Positions 58,801 to 64,000 are shown, numbered from the stretch's first letter. The stretch is 64,000 nucleotides of DNA from Patiria miniata (GCF_015706575.1 NW_024037074.1:30493334-30557333), one strand, 5' to 3'. Notes: generated by a model from the sequence alone, not told the origin. Program-made: numbers and translations.

Positions 58801-60669
58801 TTCTCCAACTGAACCCCCCACTTCTCTCTCTCCCACTGTCCTAACTTAATGTCCACCTATCTATTTGACAACTGTGATTTTTGTTCATGCAGTCTGCTTA
58901 TTAACACCCGAGAATCTATGTGCACGCTTGGAAGAGTATAACACTCTTAAAGCGCAGAGTGCGGCTTTGCACAGGAACTATGGGGACGGAACGGTGAGTT
59001 GGTTACAACGTAGATGTGTTTTTATTTGTGTATTTGTTTTATTTCAAAGAAAGGGGGGAGAGGAGCTAATTCTAATTTAAACTCTGTGGCAATATTAAAA
59101 ATTACTCTTTAAAAGAGAGACCATTATTCTTATTCTCTTCTGTTTGTCCAAATATCAAAATAATTGTTGGGTGGAAATAACCAGAGACATAATATAATAT
59201 AATGTTGTTGTCGGTTTACTGATTGTCGGTAGGAAAAATAACTGAAATTGTGTGGAAGAACTGCATGATCAGTGCGCCAAGTATTAAGCAGAAAGCTTTG
59301 GCTTCATCCAAGATAAAAAAAAGACCACTTTAGGCCAAAAAAAAAGTCTCCGGTTTCTGGTATGCGCGCGCGTCGCCGTAGCCATGCGCTTCGGCAAAAT
59401 GAAAAAGGTTTTTTTTTCAATGAAAGATAATGTCTCAAAACCGTTAAACTCACTGGTTTGACTGGAATCCTGCTGCTGCACAATTTTAACGTGTTTTTAG
59501 ATGGGGTTATGATCAAGAATAAGCTTTATGTGGCCTCTCTGGTCTCCCCGGATAATATTGCACTAAGTTTAGTCGGGCACCATTTGTAGTCATCAGCCGA
59601 CATTTGAAGCAAAAAAAACAGGTAAAAAAAAAAAAAAAGCCGCGTCGCCGCACCAATATTTGGGCAAGCTCCATACCAGAAACCGGAGACTTTTTTTTTT
59701 GGCCTTACTTAGCAAAAGCAGTTAATTATGAAAGAGACAAAAGTTAGAAACACATAATGGAGAGTGTGGTAAACTGACCTCTTTTTCCATGTAGGGACAG
59801 CGTTCATTATTAAGTGTGGATCCATGGGTACGATCTTGCTACGGAATGTTGGTTCCCCTCATGCCTTGCCCGATCTCAACCCCTGGAATTTAGTAATTTG
59901 AATACATGCATAAATAAATTGAATTTAATGAATAAATTGTAGTGCTTATACAGGGTAGATAAAAAAACAACAACGAGATATTATTGCTAATTGGAACAAA
60001 AGTAGGGCACTTAGTCTAGTGAATCAAAGGGAGATATTCTTAGGGTTGAATCTCCTCTTTAAAATGACACCCTTGTCATGTCCTTACATTCACAATTGAC
60101 TGAGCAGTGACTAATTTTATGTAAGGGCCTATTTAGAGACTTGCGCCACTTTTCATGGTGAAATCTCTTCTTTTTTCCCACCTGCCTTGATTGGCAACCA
60201 TAGCCTTTCATTCTGTAACAATTGACACAACAAAAACCAGAATTGAAAAGTGGTGCAATTCTCTCAATGGACCCTTTCATAAAATTGGTCAATGCTCAGT
60301 CAACCGTGAATGTAAAGACATGCCAGGATGTCATTTTCAGGAGGAGATTCAACCCTAACAGAGGATATCTCCCTTTGATTCACGTGTGCCCGACTTCTGT
60401 TCCAATTTGCAATAATATTTCGGGGTTTTTTATCCACCCAGTATAACGTTTGAGATATAGCGCATAAATCTTGTAGATCTTGTATATTTCGTAGATCTTA
60501 TAGACGTATTATTTTCAGCAGTTGTTTTTGTAAATAGACCTGCAACTTAAGTTGGTGTGGAAAAAAGTGTAACGTTGGGCCTCCTGTTGTTGGGGTTGTA
60601 CAGCGCACAGTACCTTTCTCCATTGATGGTACACAACTTCTGCCGGTCCCTGGAATATCACAGTTTTAG
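25707..60669 (+). CDS. Semaphorin-like gene B (exons 1-18; start-codon exon not found)
   Basis: Tandem paralogue of the upstream copy, same strand. Exons: 25707-25840, 27098-27243, 27529-27603, 28382-28477, 29318-29423, 29694-29837, 30371-30507, 31441-31552, 35401-35458, 36619-36769, 37845-38058, 47651-47736, 49455-49648, 52986-53020, 56233-56364, 56763-56915, 58893-58993, 60538-60669. The join is 2,206 bases; after one leading base it is open for 734 codons and ends in TAG. Intron phases from 1/2 onward are 1,0,0,0,1,1,0,1,2,0,1,0,2,1,1,1,0, and those shared with copy A agree. Order: hydrophobic signal segment (exon 1), Sema (2-13), PSI-like (13-14), Ig-like (15-16), helical linker (17), Cys-containing tail (18). 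No membrane anchor is visible. Secreted Sema-PSI-Ig layouts are known in class 2 and class 3 semaphorins; the tail lacks the basic stretch typical of class 3. The initiating ATG must lie upstream, since the exon enters in phase 2. Confidence 0.9.
25994..26671. mobile_element. MITE with perfect 28-bp TIRs in gene B intron 1
   Basis: 678 bp; tips CAGCGTGTGTCAATAAAAAC and complement at 26,644-26,671, TA on both sides (25,992; 26,672). No transposase. Tc1/mariner-type. Confidence 0.88.
27098..27243 (+). CDS. Gene B exon 2 (Sema start)
   Basis: Phase 1 in, 0 out, donor 'gtagga'. YRILNKIDENVYIGGNETLR and RVFLANNK match the first Sema strands ('lYVGA.n.ly.L'). Confidence 0.9.
27529..27603 (+). CDS. 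Gene B exon 3 (Sema)
   Basis: Phase 0 both sides: IDTLATMEPPDLIITC then ATKNPTTQE; donor 'gtgagc'. Confidence 0.88.
27936..28140. mobile_element. Foldback MITE (CACTCT...CCCGGGTC) in gene B intron 3
   Basis: 205 bp, nearly palindromic throughout; repeated TTTTTCGGGTCA / TGACCCGGAAAA words; TA on both sides. Confidence 0.85.
28382..28477 (+). CDS. Gene B exon 4 (Sema, CRNFIRI)
   Basis: CRNFIRIAEQ, SSGDLLVCGTNAES and a final RLCYR. Same length and phase as in copy A. Confidence 0.92.
28790..29125. mobile_element. Truncated relative of the Harbinger-like MITE, gene B intron 4
   Basis: Shares 'actcactggtttgactggaa', 'cctgctgctgcacaatttta' and the right tip 'cagaaaccggagactttt' with the complete copy at 59,333. 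The left end is replaced by 'tacagggtgagtaaaa', perhaps another element's tip. Confidence 0.65.
29318..29423 (+). CDS. Gene B exon 5 (Sema)
   Basis: CPNAALAECTQLTTNYTTLA then VVPQQYNINAAAAIF; phase 0 in, 1 out. Confidence 0.88.
29694..29837 (+). CDS. Gene B exon 6 (Sema)
   Basis: SGSGDMLYGGGAAENTFSRF and FELDTVTVGEGFIK; two codons shorter than in copy A, phase 1 both sides. Confidence 0.9.
30371..30507 (+). CDS. Gene B exon 7 (Sema, RIARVCK)
   Basis: FIGRPFDYTHVDGNEYVFLI then YRETALEY, ending YPRIARVCK; donor 'gtacgt'. Confidence 0.95.
31441..31552 (+). CDS. Gene B exon 8 (Sema, NDTGG)
   Basis: NDTGGTVNTKKFVTFIKARL then ECSVPHGDEPAFEYDYI. One of the best conserved exons between copies. Confidence 0.95.
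32060..34680. repeat. 117-bp minisatellite with 351-bp higher-order period and inverted arms, gene B intron 8
   Basis: Seven successive 'cgttt.tacaggg' landmarks (32,164, 32,281, 32,398, 32,515, 32,632, 32,749, 32,866) are exactly 117 bases apart. Three unit types repeat as a 351-base block twice. After 33,000 the pattern breaks into larger modules, and at 34,380-34,680 the same unit runs on the other strand. Frames stay open on both strands because 117 is a multiple of 3; these are not genes. Confidence 0.92.
35401..35458 (+). CDS. Gene B exon 9 (Sema)
   Basis: QDAVWDATNQNVYAVFTNQ, 58 bp as in copy A. Confidence 0.9.
35758..36255. repeat. Self-complementary pentamer-derived array, gene B intron 9
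   Basis: About 500 bases made only of five-base words (TATTG, AATTG, ATTGC, ACTGC) and the 12-mer GCGCAATGCAAT. Blocks switch orientation at about 35,917 and 36,085. All six frames are open, a result of the composition. Confidence 0.95.
36619..36769 (+). CDS. Gene B exon 10 (Sema)
   Basis: SSALCQYRMEDIMNLFDYGN and a closing QRPGT; the proline of PRPG is kept as Q-R-P-G. Confidence 0.93.
36885..37385. repeat. C-tract-rich insertion in gene B intron 10
   Basis: Begins 'ataggcgtagccagcggggc' and holds several homopolymer C runs (36,920-36,938; 37,230-37,289). Absent in gene A. Class unknown. Confidence 0.5.
37845..38058 (+). CDS. Gene B exon 11 (Sema)
   Basis: Begins CYEVHTTDYPPLLDKSVPSY; later DDVRFTSLAVDLAVDSS and VYFVGT. 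One codon longer than in A owing to a short LAVD-LAVD duplication. The Gypsy element lies in the next intron. Confidence 0.93.
38412..39647 (-). repeat. Gypsy 3' LTR
   Basis: 1,236 bp, left-hand copy. Same length as its partner and nearly identical. The 70 bases inside it (39,648-39,720) are GC-rich, not purine-rich. Confidence 0.95.
39730..40060. repeat. AT-rich degenerate tandem repeat inside Gypsy
   Basis: About eight copies of a 35-45 base unit around 'cttatgttttcctttataca' with variable ends. Lies between the small ORF and the 3' LTR. Confidence 0.7.
40428..40679 (-). other. Small open frame after Gypsy pol
   Basis: About 75-83 codons, beginning just after the pol terminator; it has an in-frame ATG at its eighth codon and no known motif. 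Acidic C-terminal end (ELDAALDDPQEDG). May be an accessory frame or chance. Confidence 0.3.
40681..41073 (-). pseudogene. Integrase C-terminal end, cut off by the in-frame stop
   Basis: In the same frame as gag-pol, directly after TGA. Contains LSDVTFRIQ and VVHSDRLKPYQG, the usual integrase tail, then an acidic Glu/Thr-rich stretch to TAG at 40,681. This part would need readthrough or is lost in this copy. Confidence 0.85.
41074..46137 (-). CDS. Gypsy gag-pol polyprotein (1,687 codons, then in-frame TGA)
   Basis: One uninterrupted frame. Rough order by residue: Gag-like region to about 430; two CCHC zinc knuckles (about 446-485: CFNCGERGHFAREC and CFNCGEHGHIARDC); aspartic protease (VDTGATDTL, about 570); reverse transcriptase with YLDDIIVYG (about 1,000); RNase H starting TDASGDG (about 1,144); integrase with the H-H-C-C zinc segment (about 1,375-1,420) and D-D-E core (HSDQGTNF near 1,505, VERFNKT near 1,545). 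It stops at TGA (41,074-41,076) after LRWEGP, before the integrase C-terminal end. No gag/pol frameshift is needed. Function: reverse transcription and integration of the element (family knowledge). Confidence 0.95.
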   Translation of the reverse strand: MSQENTSSIESELQKLRLDAQFLQWEKELMAKKLEAMRANYEEPSPVGSIDKKSQEQGLVRIDSEIEFQMPRESSGYFSQGGASPSVTARSPEVELGPRMGKRVKFGESTPLKSSGVGSTRPEILTGSSAIEELQSFLLSTDSTVENPSRGETVSPEKVNRDLLSFAPSSVGTGANSLAGSLKTSAGPLTPTSEPKVVAEKERSVERPISRRPNITPDRYNGKVLWKEYFRHFESCRLVNQWSEEQAAKYLVASLQGNALRLLGDVPTEKTQSYSGLLKLLEQRFGSGRQSENYLVELRHRRQGPKESLQELGQAIQELTVKAYPDIQEESRDRLAKNHFLDAVESRSTREGINRARPENLDEAIRAAIETENFEKVEQQRMLDGKPPRLARVLDTGVEQRIHELENGMKSLAGLLTELTKQIQEKSDLVGKPADQKSQRSEQSVRKCFNCGERGHFARECKKPKKSSPKRDGWKCFNCGEHGHIARDCNRPSGGEPGAGKVEPAARGARRHLGSARGAKRRWRDCKGAIGEKRRKYEEGKVITLPNPKSDARFGLFVEGVVRKTKCQFLVDTGATDTLISSTVYYEIPKEQRPVLESDNVKVKQVDGSSLSVLGVAWVEVQVGRTTHPVRAIFTEMKYPGILGMDFLLPTGGNLDFHTKEWRINGERIKCTSSAGEPFVGRVVIAEATVIPSGSEAVVPGTIAHRGKEWAGPAIVEPLEGGGDLAQKGLVLARSLVESGNQIVPLRLFNPGKEKRVARKGTTVGLISTVDPETIRGEAHESEEAKEGLPPYLQDLYARSRNHVETNYHGQVKECLIEFQDVFSSSEQDIGATDAVRHHIDTGEARPIKERPRRHPDCVQREIQRQVIDLEERGVIEPSDSPWAANVVLVNKKDGTKRFCIDYRKLNAVTIKDAYPVPRIDETLDALGGAKWFSTLDLASGYWQVALDDDASQKSSFVVRNGLYRWKCMPFGLCNAPATFERLMEKVMAGLQWEILLIYLDDIIVYGRTVAEMIDRLRLVFNRLRNAGLKLKPSKCHLFEESVAYLGHIVSSEGVATDPKKVEAVAKWPVPKSVKDVRSFLGLASYYRKFIQGFAEIASPLHALTEKSREFEWSESCQSAFDDLKSRLQRAPILSYPIPEGDFILDTDASGDGIGAVLSQIQEGEEKVLAYASRKLTRPERNYCVTRRELLAVVVYLKNFKQFLYGRKVTVRTDHSALRWILNFKNPEGQMARWLEVISEYDIEVQHRAGKKHGNADGLSRQPCRQCGREEVTSQEDKTLVRGIEAKPSVPLEAVRKAQLEDETIRWALEAKEESKDRPEWVEISHLTAAHKTYWSYWDQLSVREKLLHKRWESDDGRVVIWLLVLPHSLRKETLREVHGGLLSGHLGIKKTLAKVKRRYFWPGMSADVRSFIRGCDLCARRKSPAKKGIAPLQQYRVGVPVERVAIDLLGPLPKTESGNQWILVVGDYCTKWMEAYPLPDATAGTVALKLVQEFVCRFGVPQELHSDQGTNFESEVFTEMCKVLGITKTRTTAYNPKSDGMVERFNKTLVNMVAVLIDPQKRHRDWDRFLPYATFAYRCTPQDSTGESPNIMMLGREVSIPVDLVTGSPETGFDTRTDFAEELRRNLQSAHQRARDCLGKNSERQKRNYDRRATHKGLKEGEFAWLHNPAKKKQLSPKLQLRWEGP
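46258..46275 (-). promoter_or_regulatory. Gypsy primer-binding site (tRNA-Leu type)
   Basis: + strand ATCCCACTTCTGACACCA equals a tRNA 3' end with CCA; from memory it fits the acceptor and T-stem end of animal tRNA-Leu. Two bases (tt) separate it from the LTR. Confidence 0.85.
46278..47513 (-). repeat. Gypsy 5' LTR
   Basis: 1,236 bp, right-hand copy. Its inner edge is two bases from the primer-binding site, which fixes it as the 5' LTR of the minus-strand element. Confidence 0.95.
47651..47736 (+). CDS. Gene B exon 12 (Sema)
   Basis: SAGSVIKFTTEVCICNGDS then VVLEGF; phase 1 in, 0 out. It resumes the frame after the LTR insertion. Confidence 0.9.
47857..48660. mobile_element. Foldback element in gene B intron 12
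   Basis: About 800 bp; left arm from GGTGGATGCC, right arm ending GGCATCCACC, with inner similarity of about 150 bases. A related half-copy is in gene A intron 16 (about 14,480-14,765). Confidence 0.7.
49455..49648 (+). CDS. Gene B exon 13 (Sema end / PSI-like)
   Basis: NANGPINGLELLRSADSAAT, TFLVGTSD, then PSI-like LRYPYCNFTEAGCS. Three codons shorter than A between two PSI-like cysteines. Confidence 0.88.
50257..50678 (-). repeat. 3' LTR of the non-autonomous element
   Basis: 422 bp; follows the polypurine tract on the minus strand. Confidence 0.92.
50679..50692 (-). promoter_or_regulatory. Polypurine tract of the non-autonomous element
   Basis: Minus strand AAGGAGGGGGTAG directly before the 3' LTR. 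Confidence 0.85.
51107..52285 (-). CDS. Unrecognised 392-residue ORF of the non-autonomous LTR element
   Basis: Starts with ATG 31 bases after the primer-binding site, where gag usually starts, and fills most of the inside. N-terminal 75 residues look helical (VVEIVDAINDVIIDVRKVGD, then RINKMIAELEAMY). An acidic Ser/Asp patch (SSDDSTSADQDEDE) follows, then a Thr/Pro-rich middle. Residues about 275-350 are basic and hold a degenerate repeat of the type GNPPVQGAPQK. The end has RCDLCTWLKTLKLAKC and finishes DWREVLSWMDIVW. No CCHC knuckle or enzyme motif. It may be a divergent or captured Gag-like nucleic-acid-binding protein; function unknown. Confidence 0.6.
   Translation of the reverse strand: MTESRTVVEIVDAINDVIIDVRKVGDSLERQICGSAHSSDRRNPQATGSAVGVLQRINKMIAELEAMYSSDDSTSADQDEDERRASLFSGPGAEVDVRPGCRVNGETTSREAAASDDSPAVDVEPRPVILASMTAVHRIEVRGCTDFSSPDPTAAEDFSCTSIAPSLRTSPSMHTDPPLWTAPLVHADQPEHAELIDRRAAGTATQTTDNRPQDTDLHVQVTATEPERHYPPAKAATLEQATTLTFRPQVQVTGTRTVSQQTADPAMQDASKKTRPKVQGVPQKTGYPLMQGASKAGNPPVQGAPQKMRPPKKTGNPPVRGAPQKTRLPEKTTVRGQTPRKTTGPKQGWGVNDQVAGVQRCDLCTWLKTLKLAKCNTDRDWREVLSWMDIVW
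52316..52333 (-). promoter_or_regulatory. Primer-binding site of the non-autonomous element
   Basis: + strand ATCCCACCGCTGCCACCA, a tRNA 3' end; from memory it fits a tRNA-Leu(AAG)-type isoacceptor. Two bases from the LTR, as in the Gypsy element. Confidence 0.85.
52336..52758 (-). repeat. 5' LTR of the non-autonomous element
   Basis: 423 bp; adjoins the primer-binding site. Confidence 0.92.
52781..52831 (+). repeat. tRNA-derived SINE fragment beside the small LTR element
   Basis: ATAGCTCTGTTGGTAGAGCA then CCGGAACGGCGATCTGGAGG and TTCAAACTC; same family as the intron 15 copies. Confidence 0.6.
52986..53020 (+). CDS. Gene B exon 14 (PSI-like end)
   Basis: 35 bp: TANNCTNDPPT after a split Cys codon. 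More cysteines than in copy A. Confidence 0.8.
53651..54133. mobile_element. Older copy of the hAT-like MITE
   Basis: Shares sequence with the next element ('gaccaccaccactgacca', 'ggaaatgtgtc', 'gagaccgggggcgaattggt') but ends are worn. The newer copy lies next to its right end. Contains the palindrome CATAGATATAG/CTATATCTATG at 53,938-53,963. Confidence 0.65.
54134..54616. mobile_element. hAT-like MITE in gene B intron 14
   Basis: 483 bp; tips CACTGATCTCTATATAAAGA and complement; 8-bp duplication CTCGTGCC at 54,126-54,133 and 54,617-54,624. No transposase. Confidence 0.88.
55920..56190. mobile_element. Foldback element before gene B exon 15
   Basis: Inverted arms of about 65 bases: 'agccatactct' with 'agagtatggct', and 'tttatgcaatttatgacaaa' with 'tttgtcataaattgcataa'. 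Outer words CACTCAACCC (55,776) and GGGTTGAGTG (56,180) may be the true tips. Confidence 0.65.
56233..56364 (+). CDS. Gene B exon 15 (Ig-like, first Cys)
   Basis: VLTVLPNSNVSACPNDTVHW then FCHLDSAVVTPKW; donor 'gtaata'. Confidence 0.87.
56620..56688 (+). repeat. tRNA-derived SINE head in gene B intron 15
   Basis: Copy of the element at 13,861, with a better B box (GGTCGCTGGTTCAAACCCC). Confidence 0.65.
56763..56915 (+). CDS. Gene B exon 16 (Ig-like, second Cys)
   Basis: LQMDVIVQSDSVGSYSCTVD then GGRVLTKQVELTM; donor A|gtaagt. Confidence 0.92.
57945..58710 (-). repeat. Same SINE in gene B intron 16, split by an insertion
   Basis: Halves at 57,945-57,984 and about 58,379-58,710; the B box GTTGTGGGTTCGAGTCC lies at about 58,630. 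Gene A keeps the unbroken form. Confidence 0.75.
57985..58378. mobile_element. Insertion inside the gene B intron 16 SINE
   Basis: 394 bp bordered by the 9-bp repeat CCGTTATTG (57,976-57,984 and 58,379-58,387). Tips are TAGACTTG and CAAGTCTA. No coding frame. Duplication length 8-9 fits hAT-like or similar DNA transposons. Confidence 0.7.
58893..58993 (+). CDS. Gene B exon 17 (linker)
   Basis: ICLLTPENLCARLEEYNTLK then AQSAALHRNYGDGT; the N-terminal Cys pair of copy A is rearranged here. Confidence 0.85.
59333..59704. mobile_element. PIF/Harbinger-like MITE in gene B intron 17
   Basis: 372 bp, tips GGCCAAAAAAAAAGTCTCCG and complement, TTA on both sides (59,330-59,332; 59,705-59,707). The empty site is seen in gene A near 16,582 (gaccacttcacttagc). 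Confidence 0.85.
59795..59893 (+). other. Possible alternative last exon of gene B (GQRSLLSV...)
   Basis: Same acceptor and same 32-codon length as the copy A version, H replaced by D. The surrounding intron is equally conserved, so conservation does not prove coding. Confidence 0.3.
59950..60446. mobile_element. Foldback MITE between exons 17 and 18 of gene B
   Basis: Counterpart of the A copy at the same intron position; small indels only. Confidence 0.8.
60538..60669 (+). CDS. Gene B exon 18 (C-terminal tail)
   Basis: TCNLSWCGKKCNVGPP then VVGVVQRTVPFSIDGTQL and VPGISQF, TAG. Acceptor 'gtaaatag'. Changes from copy A are silent or single-residue, with no indel inside the frame. Confidence 0.7.
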   Translation, partial: TCNLSWCGKKCNVGPPVVGVVQRTVPFSIDGTQLLPVPGISQF

Positions 60670-60743
60670 TTTACTTTTGGTAAGTTTGAAACTCTCCGGC
60701 CGGGCAAATTTTTCACATCTTGATTCATGTGTTTTTTCCCCAG

Positions 60744-60788
60744 GGAACGTGTTCTGTGAAAGTGCAGGATTGCGCAACATGTCCATGA
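60744..60788 (+). other. Possible alternative last exon of gene B (GTCSVKVQDCATCP)
   Basis: Counterpart of the A sequence; the same acceptor, three codons shorter owing to TGA at 60,786. Confidence 0.35.
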
Positions 60789-61473
60789 TCGCCATAGTAT
60801 CTTTTCTTCAACATTGAGCATTTATAAATGAATGAAGGTCTGCATGTTATTTTTTCCTTTTATTTTTAAGTTTATCAGCAGACACAATCGGTGGGAATAA
60901 TCCAGAACTGCAAAAAAAACGATCATTTTTGGAGATGCTGTGTAGAAAAATTGGCCAAGTGCAGAAAATGATTGTTTGTTTTGATTTATATAAAAACATA
61001 AACAAATTTTACAATGAGCTTGCAACTTGTGGTCGGGTAATTTTTGCTTGACTGGGCCCCATGAACAGTGGGTTTTTACTTTTCAGTTTTGATTGGATCT
61101 TTGGTCTATTTGAAAGGCTTAAGTTCATATAATAACTACATGCATAGTCGGATATATCATTTATTTGCATAAATTGAATACGCAGAGAACGCAGCTAGTA
61201 AATTGTTCATGTACAAAAAGATGACTACATTTATTCATTAACCATCACCTGCTTTGATGCACCGAATTCCATTATCTACTTTGTTGGAGTTTGTATTTTG
61301 ATATTGTTAATTTGATTTTAATAGCTTCAGCATTCCTTTTGTACAGCCCTTTTAACACTTCTTATACTTCAATGCAACGTGTTTTGTTTATCCAAAAACC
61401 TCTGCCATGTAACTTTTAATTTTCTTTGAAGTAATTACTGCATGTCACTTAATGACCAAAGGGTTACAGACAA

Positions 61474-61632
61474 CACAGAAAACACAAAGTGAGTAACTGG
61501 ACTCAATATCGTTAAAAATGAGGCATTTTGTCGCTGTAGTGACACACTTTGAGCCAAAGTGTGCCACTACACGGACAAAATGACTCATTTTTTACGATAA
61601 TGAGTCATATTTCTCACTTTGTGTTTTCTGTG
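61474..61632. mobile_element. Palindromic insertion in the B 3' flank
   Basis: 159 bp, tips CACAGAAAACACAAAGTGAG and complement. The A flank at about 18,368 shows the empty site (acagacaagtaaaagg); 'aa' is on both sides. Confidence 0.85.
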
Positions 61633-61809
61633 AAGTAAAAGGAACGTTTACTTACGAATACTTTTAACAATATTCTGTTTAATTATTCTGTTTAATTTTG
61701 ATAAACCCCGTATGCTGTGGTCGAGGAGCCATGTTGAGTTAAAAATGCAGCCGTGGGTGTCGGAAAAGAGTGGAGTTAGGTTAGGCTGTGAATACATGCA
61801 TCTAGATGC

Positions 61810-62262
61810 AAGCAGAAACCCAAGTGAAGAGTCCCGCAGTGCACGTTATCAAATCTGTCGTAATGGTGTGAAGCTATTGCAGCACAATCTTAATCATTAT
61901 AGGAATAATCTGGTTGCCCTTGCGCCCATCCCGGGAAGGGCTCGCTGCTGTCCTGACCGACACACTCCCAAGTGCCTTCAACTTCTTTGTCATTGCAAGC
62001 AATCAAGGCGCAGTAATCAGTGTTCTTCTTTCGAGCCAAATCTGACAAGATGCTCATTTCTTCGAGCGAGCAAGCAGCGGCCATTTTGCCTCCCATGTCT
62101 TGGCAAGCTGACTTGACACGTTTGCTTTGAAAGAGTGAAGCAATAATAGGCGTTCTGGAGCAATTGCCACTGTGGCGGTGGCAACTGACCATTGCAATGC
62201 ATTGACAGTTGAAGTGATTGCTACAACGCCAGAAACGTTGAATAAGAACATAGTCATAATTT
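61810..62262 (-). pseudogene. C-type lectin domain relic downstream of gene B
   Basis: Same relic as in the A flank with the same frame breaks and the same in-frame TAA (61,890-61,892). Keeps MGGKMAAACSLEEMSILSDL and WAQGQPDYSYND. Shared lesions show that it was already dead when the block duplicated. Confidence 0.75.
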
Positions 62263-62669
62263 AGGAAGATGGTTTGAGAACTTTTCATTTTCTTGTTAAC
62301 CAGTCAAGAATCTAAGTATTGAGGTAGACTGATGCGGAATAAAAACTGGTGGTCGCGCTGAAGGAAAGTGAGTTTTTCTATGTATATAATGACGCCAAAT
62401 ATCATAAAGGTGGCAAACAATAGATCCTGTCGTCATGGTCACTTTATTCCAGCGTTCGTCAAATAATAGTAAGGGGCCGAGAAAATTAACCTCTATGGCA
62501 TTACGTCCTGTTCACTGGTTTCAAATAATCATTTAGAATCAGGTGGACAAAATTCATCAGTGTGGGGAAGGGCCTGTAAGCGAGGCATTACACTGGGCAA
62601 CTGAGCAACAAAAACAGGTACCATGTTCAGCCATGACCTATTTTGCACCGCTTTGTTAGTAAAAATTGA

Positions 62670-63172
62670 AGGGGCACTAAGTCCTGAAATCCCCGAAAAT
62701 TTGATGTTTTGCATTGTTTACTTATCCTATTTCAAACATGTGGTTGAAAGGAAAACAACCTAATGTCTTACCGTTCCCGAGAAAAGAGGTGGAAAAACCA
62801 GTTGTTTACATCGGACATGACGGAGTACGAATACGTTTTTCGTGTCGTTCTCGTACAGTGTACGATAAACATGTACACGTTTTGTGTCTCGGGAACAGCG
62901 GTGACCAATCACCAACGCATCAACGTCCGCAAAAGGCGAACATTTTACGCTTACGAATAAAATCACAACTAGCATCCAAATGGTTCAAATTTATGGGGTC
63001 GCAAAAGTGGACCCCGAAATTCGTTCTCAGGAATAACACAAAACGCTTAGTTTTTAAAGGATAGTTGCGTGTATGTTTCTATCCTAGTTTTAAATGTTCT
63101 TTCCGATTAACATTATCTCGTTCAAAGCGCGTTTTGTAGCCCAATTGGGCTGTTCCAGGACCTAGTGTTCCT
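62670..63172. mobile_element. TTAA MITE downstream of gene B
   Basis: Same insertion as in the A flank; left target now TTGA, right TTAA. Shared by duplication. Confidence 0.8.
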
Positions 63173-64000
63173 TTAATCGCCGAGTAGAGAGATTAAAATG
63201 TTTTGTATTTTAACAGTCTGAATTTATATTTCTAAGTTTTAGTAAGGTTCTTTTAAGAATTACTTGTTATGCTATTACGCTCTTTTTGAACTTCGTGAAC
63301 CTCTCTGAGACTCTAGTTTAAAGCGCTTATTATAAGAGTTGTTATTGTTATACGCGTAATGGTACAGCCCTAACTCCCTAGGGGGTGTGTTAAATCGTAT
63401 TGAAATTGGGGGATTCAGGACTGTTAGGGCTGTGGAGATTAGGGAGACATTTCCTTTTCCCCTAATGTCACGACCTCCCTTTAGAGGCAAAATTTTACAG
63501 TCGCAATTAGATTATATTTGTTGCTCGTAGTCTTATTAGTAAACATACCGAAATTCGTGGGAAAAGGACAAGGGAATATTTTGGTTAGGGCACATTTAAG
63601 TTTAACAAAAATTCTTTGCACAAGTCTATGGGGATGTCTCCCAAATGTCTAATCCAGTGTAATGTATATTATTATATGAATTTACTTTAAAATTCGTGCT
63701 TTACCTAATGTTATTGGGCCATTATAGTACAATTGTTTTTGTTCATTCCTTTTTTCCCCTATATTGTTGTTTAGAGTTTTAACTTGTATTCATCTTTCCC
63801 ATTATTTTAAACCTCCAATATCAACTGCTTTTAATTGAGATTTTTATATTTTGGACTTTGGGTTTGTAGTCTTTTTCGTTTAATTCAATTTGATTGTTAA
63901 TCTTTGTTTAATACTAATATTTATGTATTTTTGTTTTGTTTTGTTTTGTTTTGCTTTGTTTGATTTTAATTTCTTATCTTTTTATGCTAGTGATAGTTAA

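Overview
This window is animal nuclear DNA: long introns with GT/AG borders, tRNA-derived SINEs, many TIR/MITE elements, LTR retrotransposons and satellites. The SINE types (a minus-strand copy with a B box reading GGTTCGAGTCC on its own strand and a conserved 'ctcctgggtggagag' body) and the gene family suggest a marine invertebrate, probably a deuterostome such as an echinoderm, hemichordate or lancelet. No species can be named from the sequence.

The main content is two head-to-tail, divergent copies of one multi-exon gene on the + strand. Both encode a secreted semaphorin: signal peptide, Sema domain, PSI-like module, Ig-like domain and a short Cys-containing tail. Gene A (525-17,566) lacks its first exons, which lie just left of the window; base 1 falls about 30 bp into the intron that corresponds to gene B intron 2. 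Gene B (25,707-60,669) runs from the signal-peptide exon to the stop; only the exon with its ATG was not found. Spliced, the visible exons read as one open frame in each copy (646 codons plus stop in A; 734 codons plus stop in B), with identical intron phases. Both copies therefore look intact. The 3' flanks are also duplicated (about 16,150-20,700 versus 58,890-64,000), including a shared C-type lectin relic on the minus strand and a shared TTAA-flanked MITE. The window ends inside the second flank, so a further copy may follow.

Region by region: 1-17,700 is gene A, with foldback elements, MITEs and a 1.6 kb GACTC-rich insertion in its introns. 17,700-25,700 is intergenic: lectin relic, MITE, and a 2.1 kb cluster of related repeat units with (GACA)n tails. 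25,700-60,700 is gene B, about twice as long as A because its introns took in a nearly complete, very young Ty3/Gypsy element (38,412-47,513), a small non-autonomous LTR element carrying one unrecognised ORF (50,257-52,758), a 117-bp minisatellite with a higher-order 351-bp period (about 32,060-34,680), a striking self-complementary GCAATGCAAT-type array (35,758-36,255), and several TIR elements. 60,700-64,000 is the duplicated 3' flank.

Intron or intergenic stretches not listed as features (for example 11,056-12,145, 12,349-13,093, 17,700-18,500, 21,215-22,980) are AT-rich and show no gene or repeat that I can support. No CRISPR, rRNA, prokaryotic operon or functional tRNA was seen. No wholly new biological system is evident; the least explained coding object is the 392-residue ORF of the small LTR element, and the least explained non-coding objects are the two intronic arrays of gene B.
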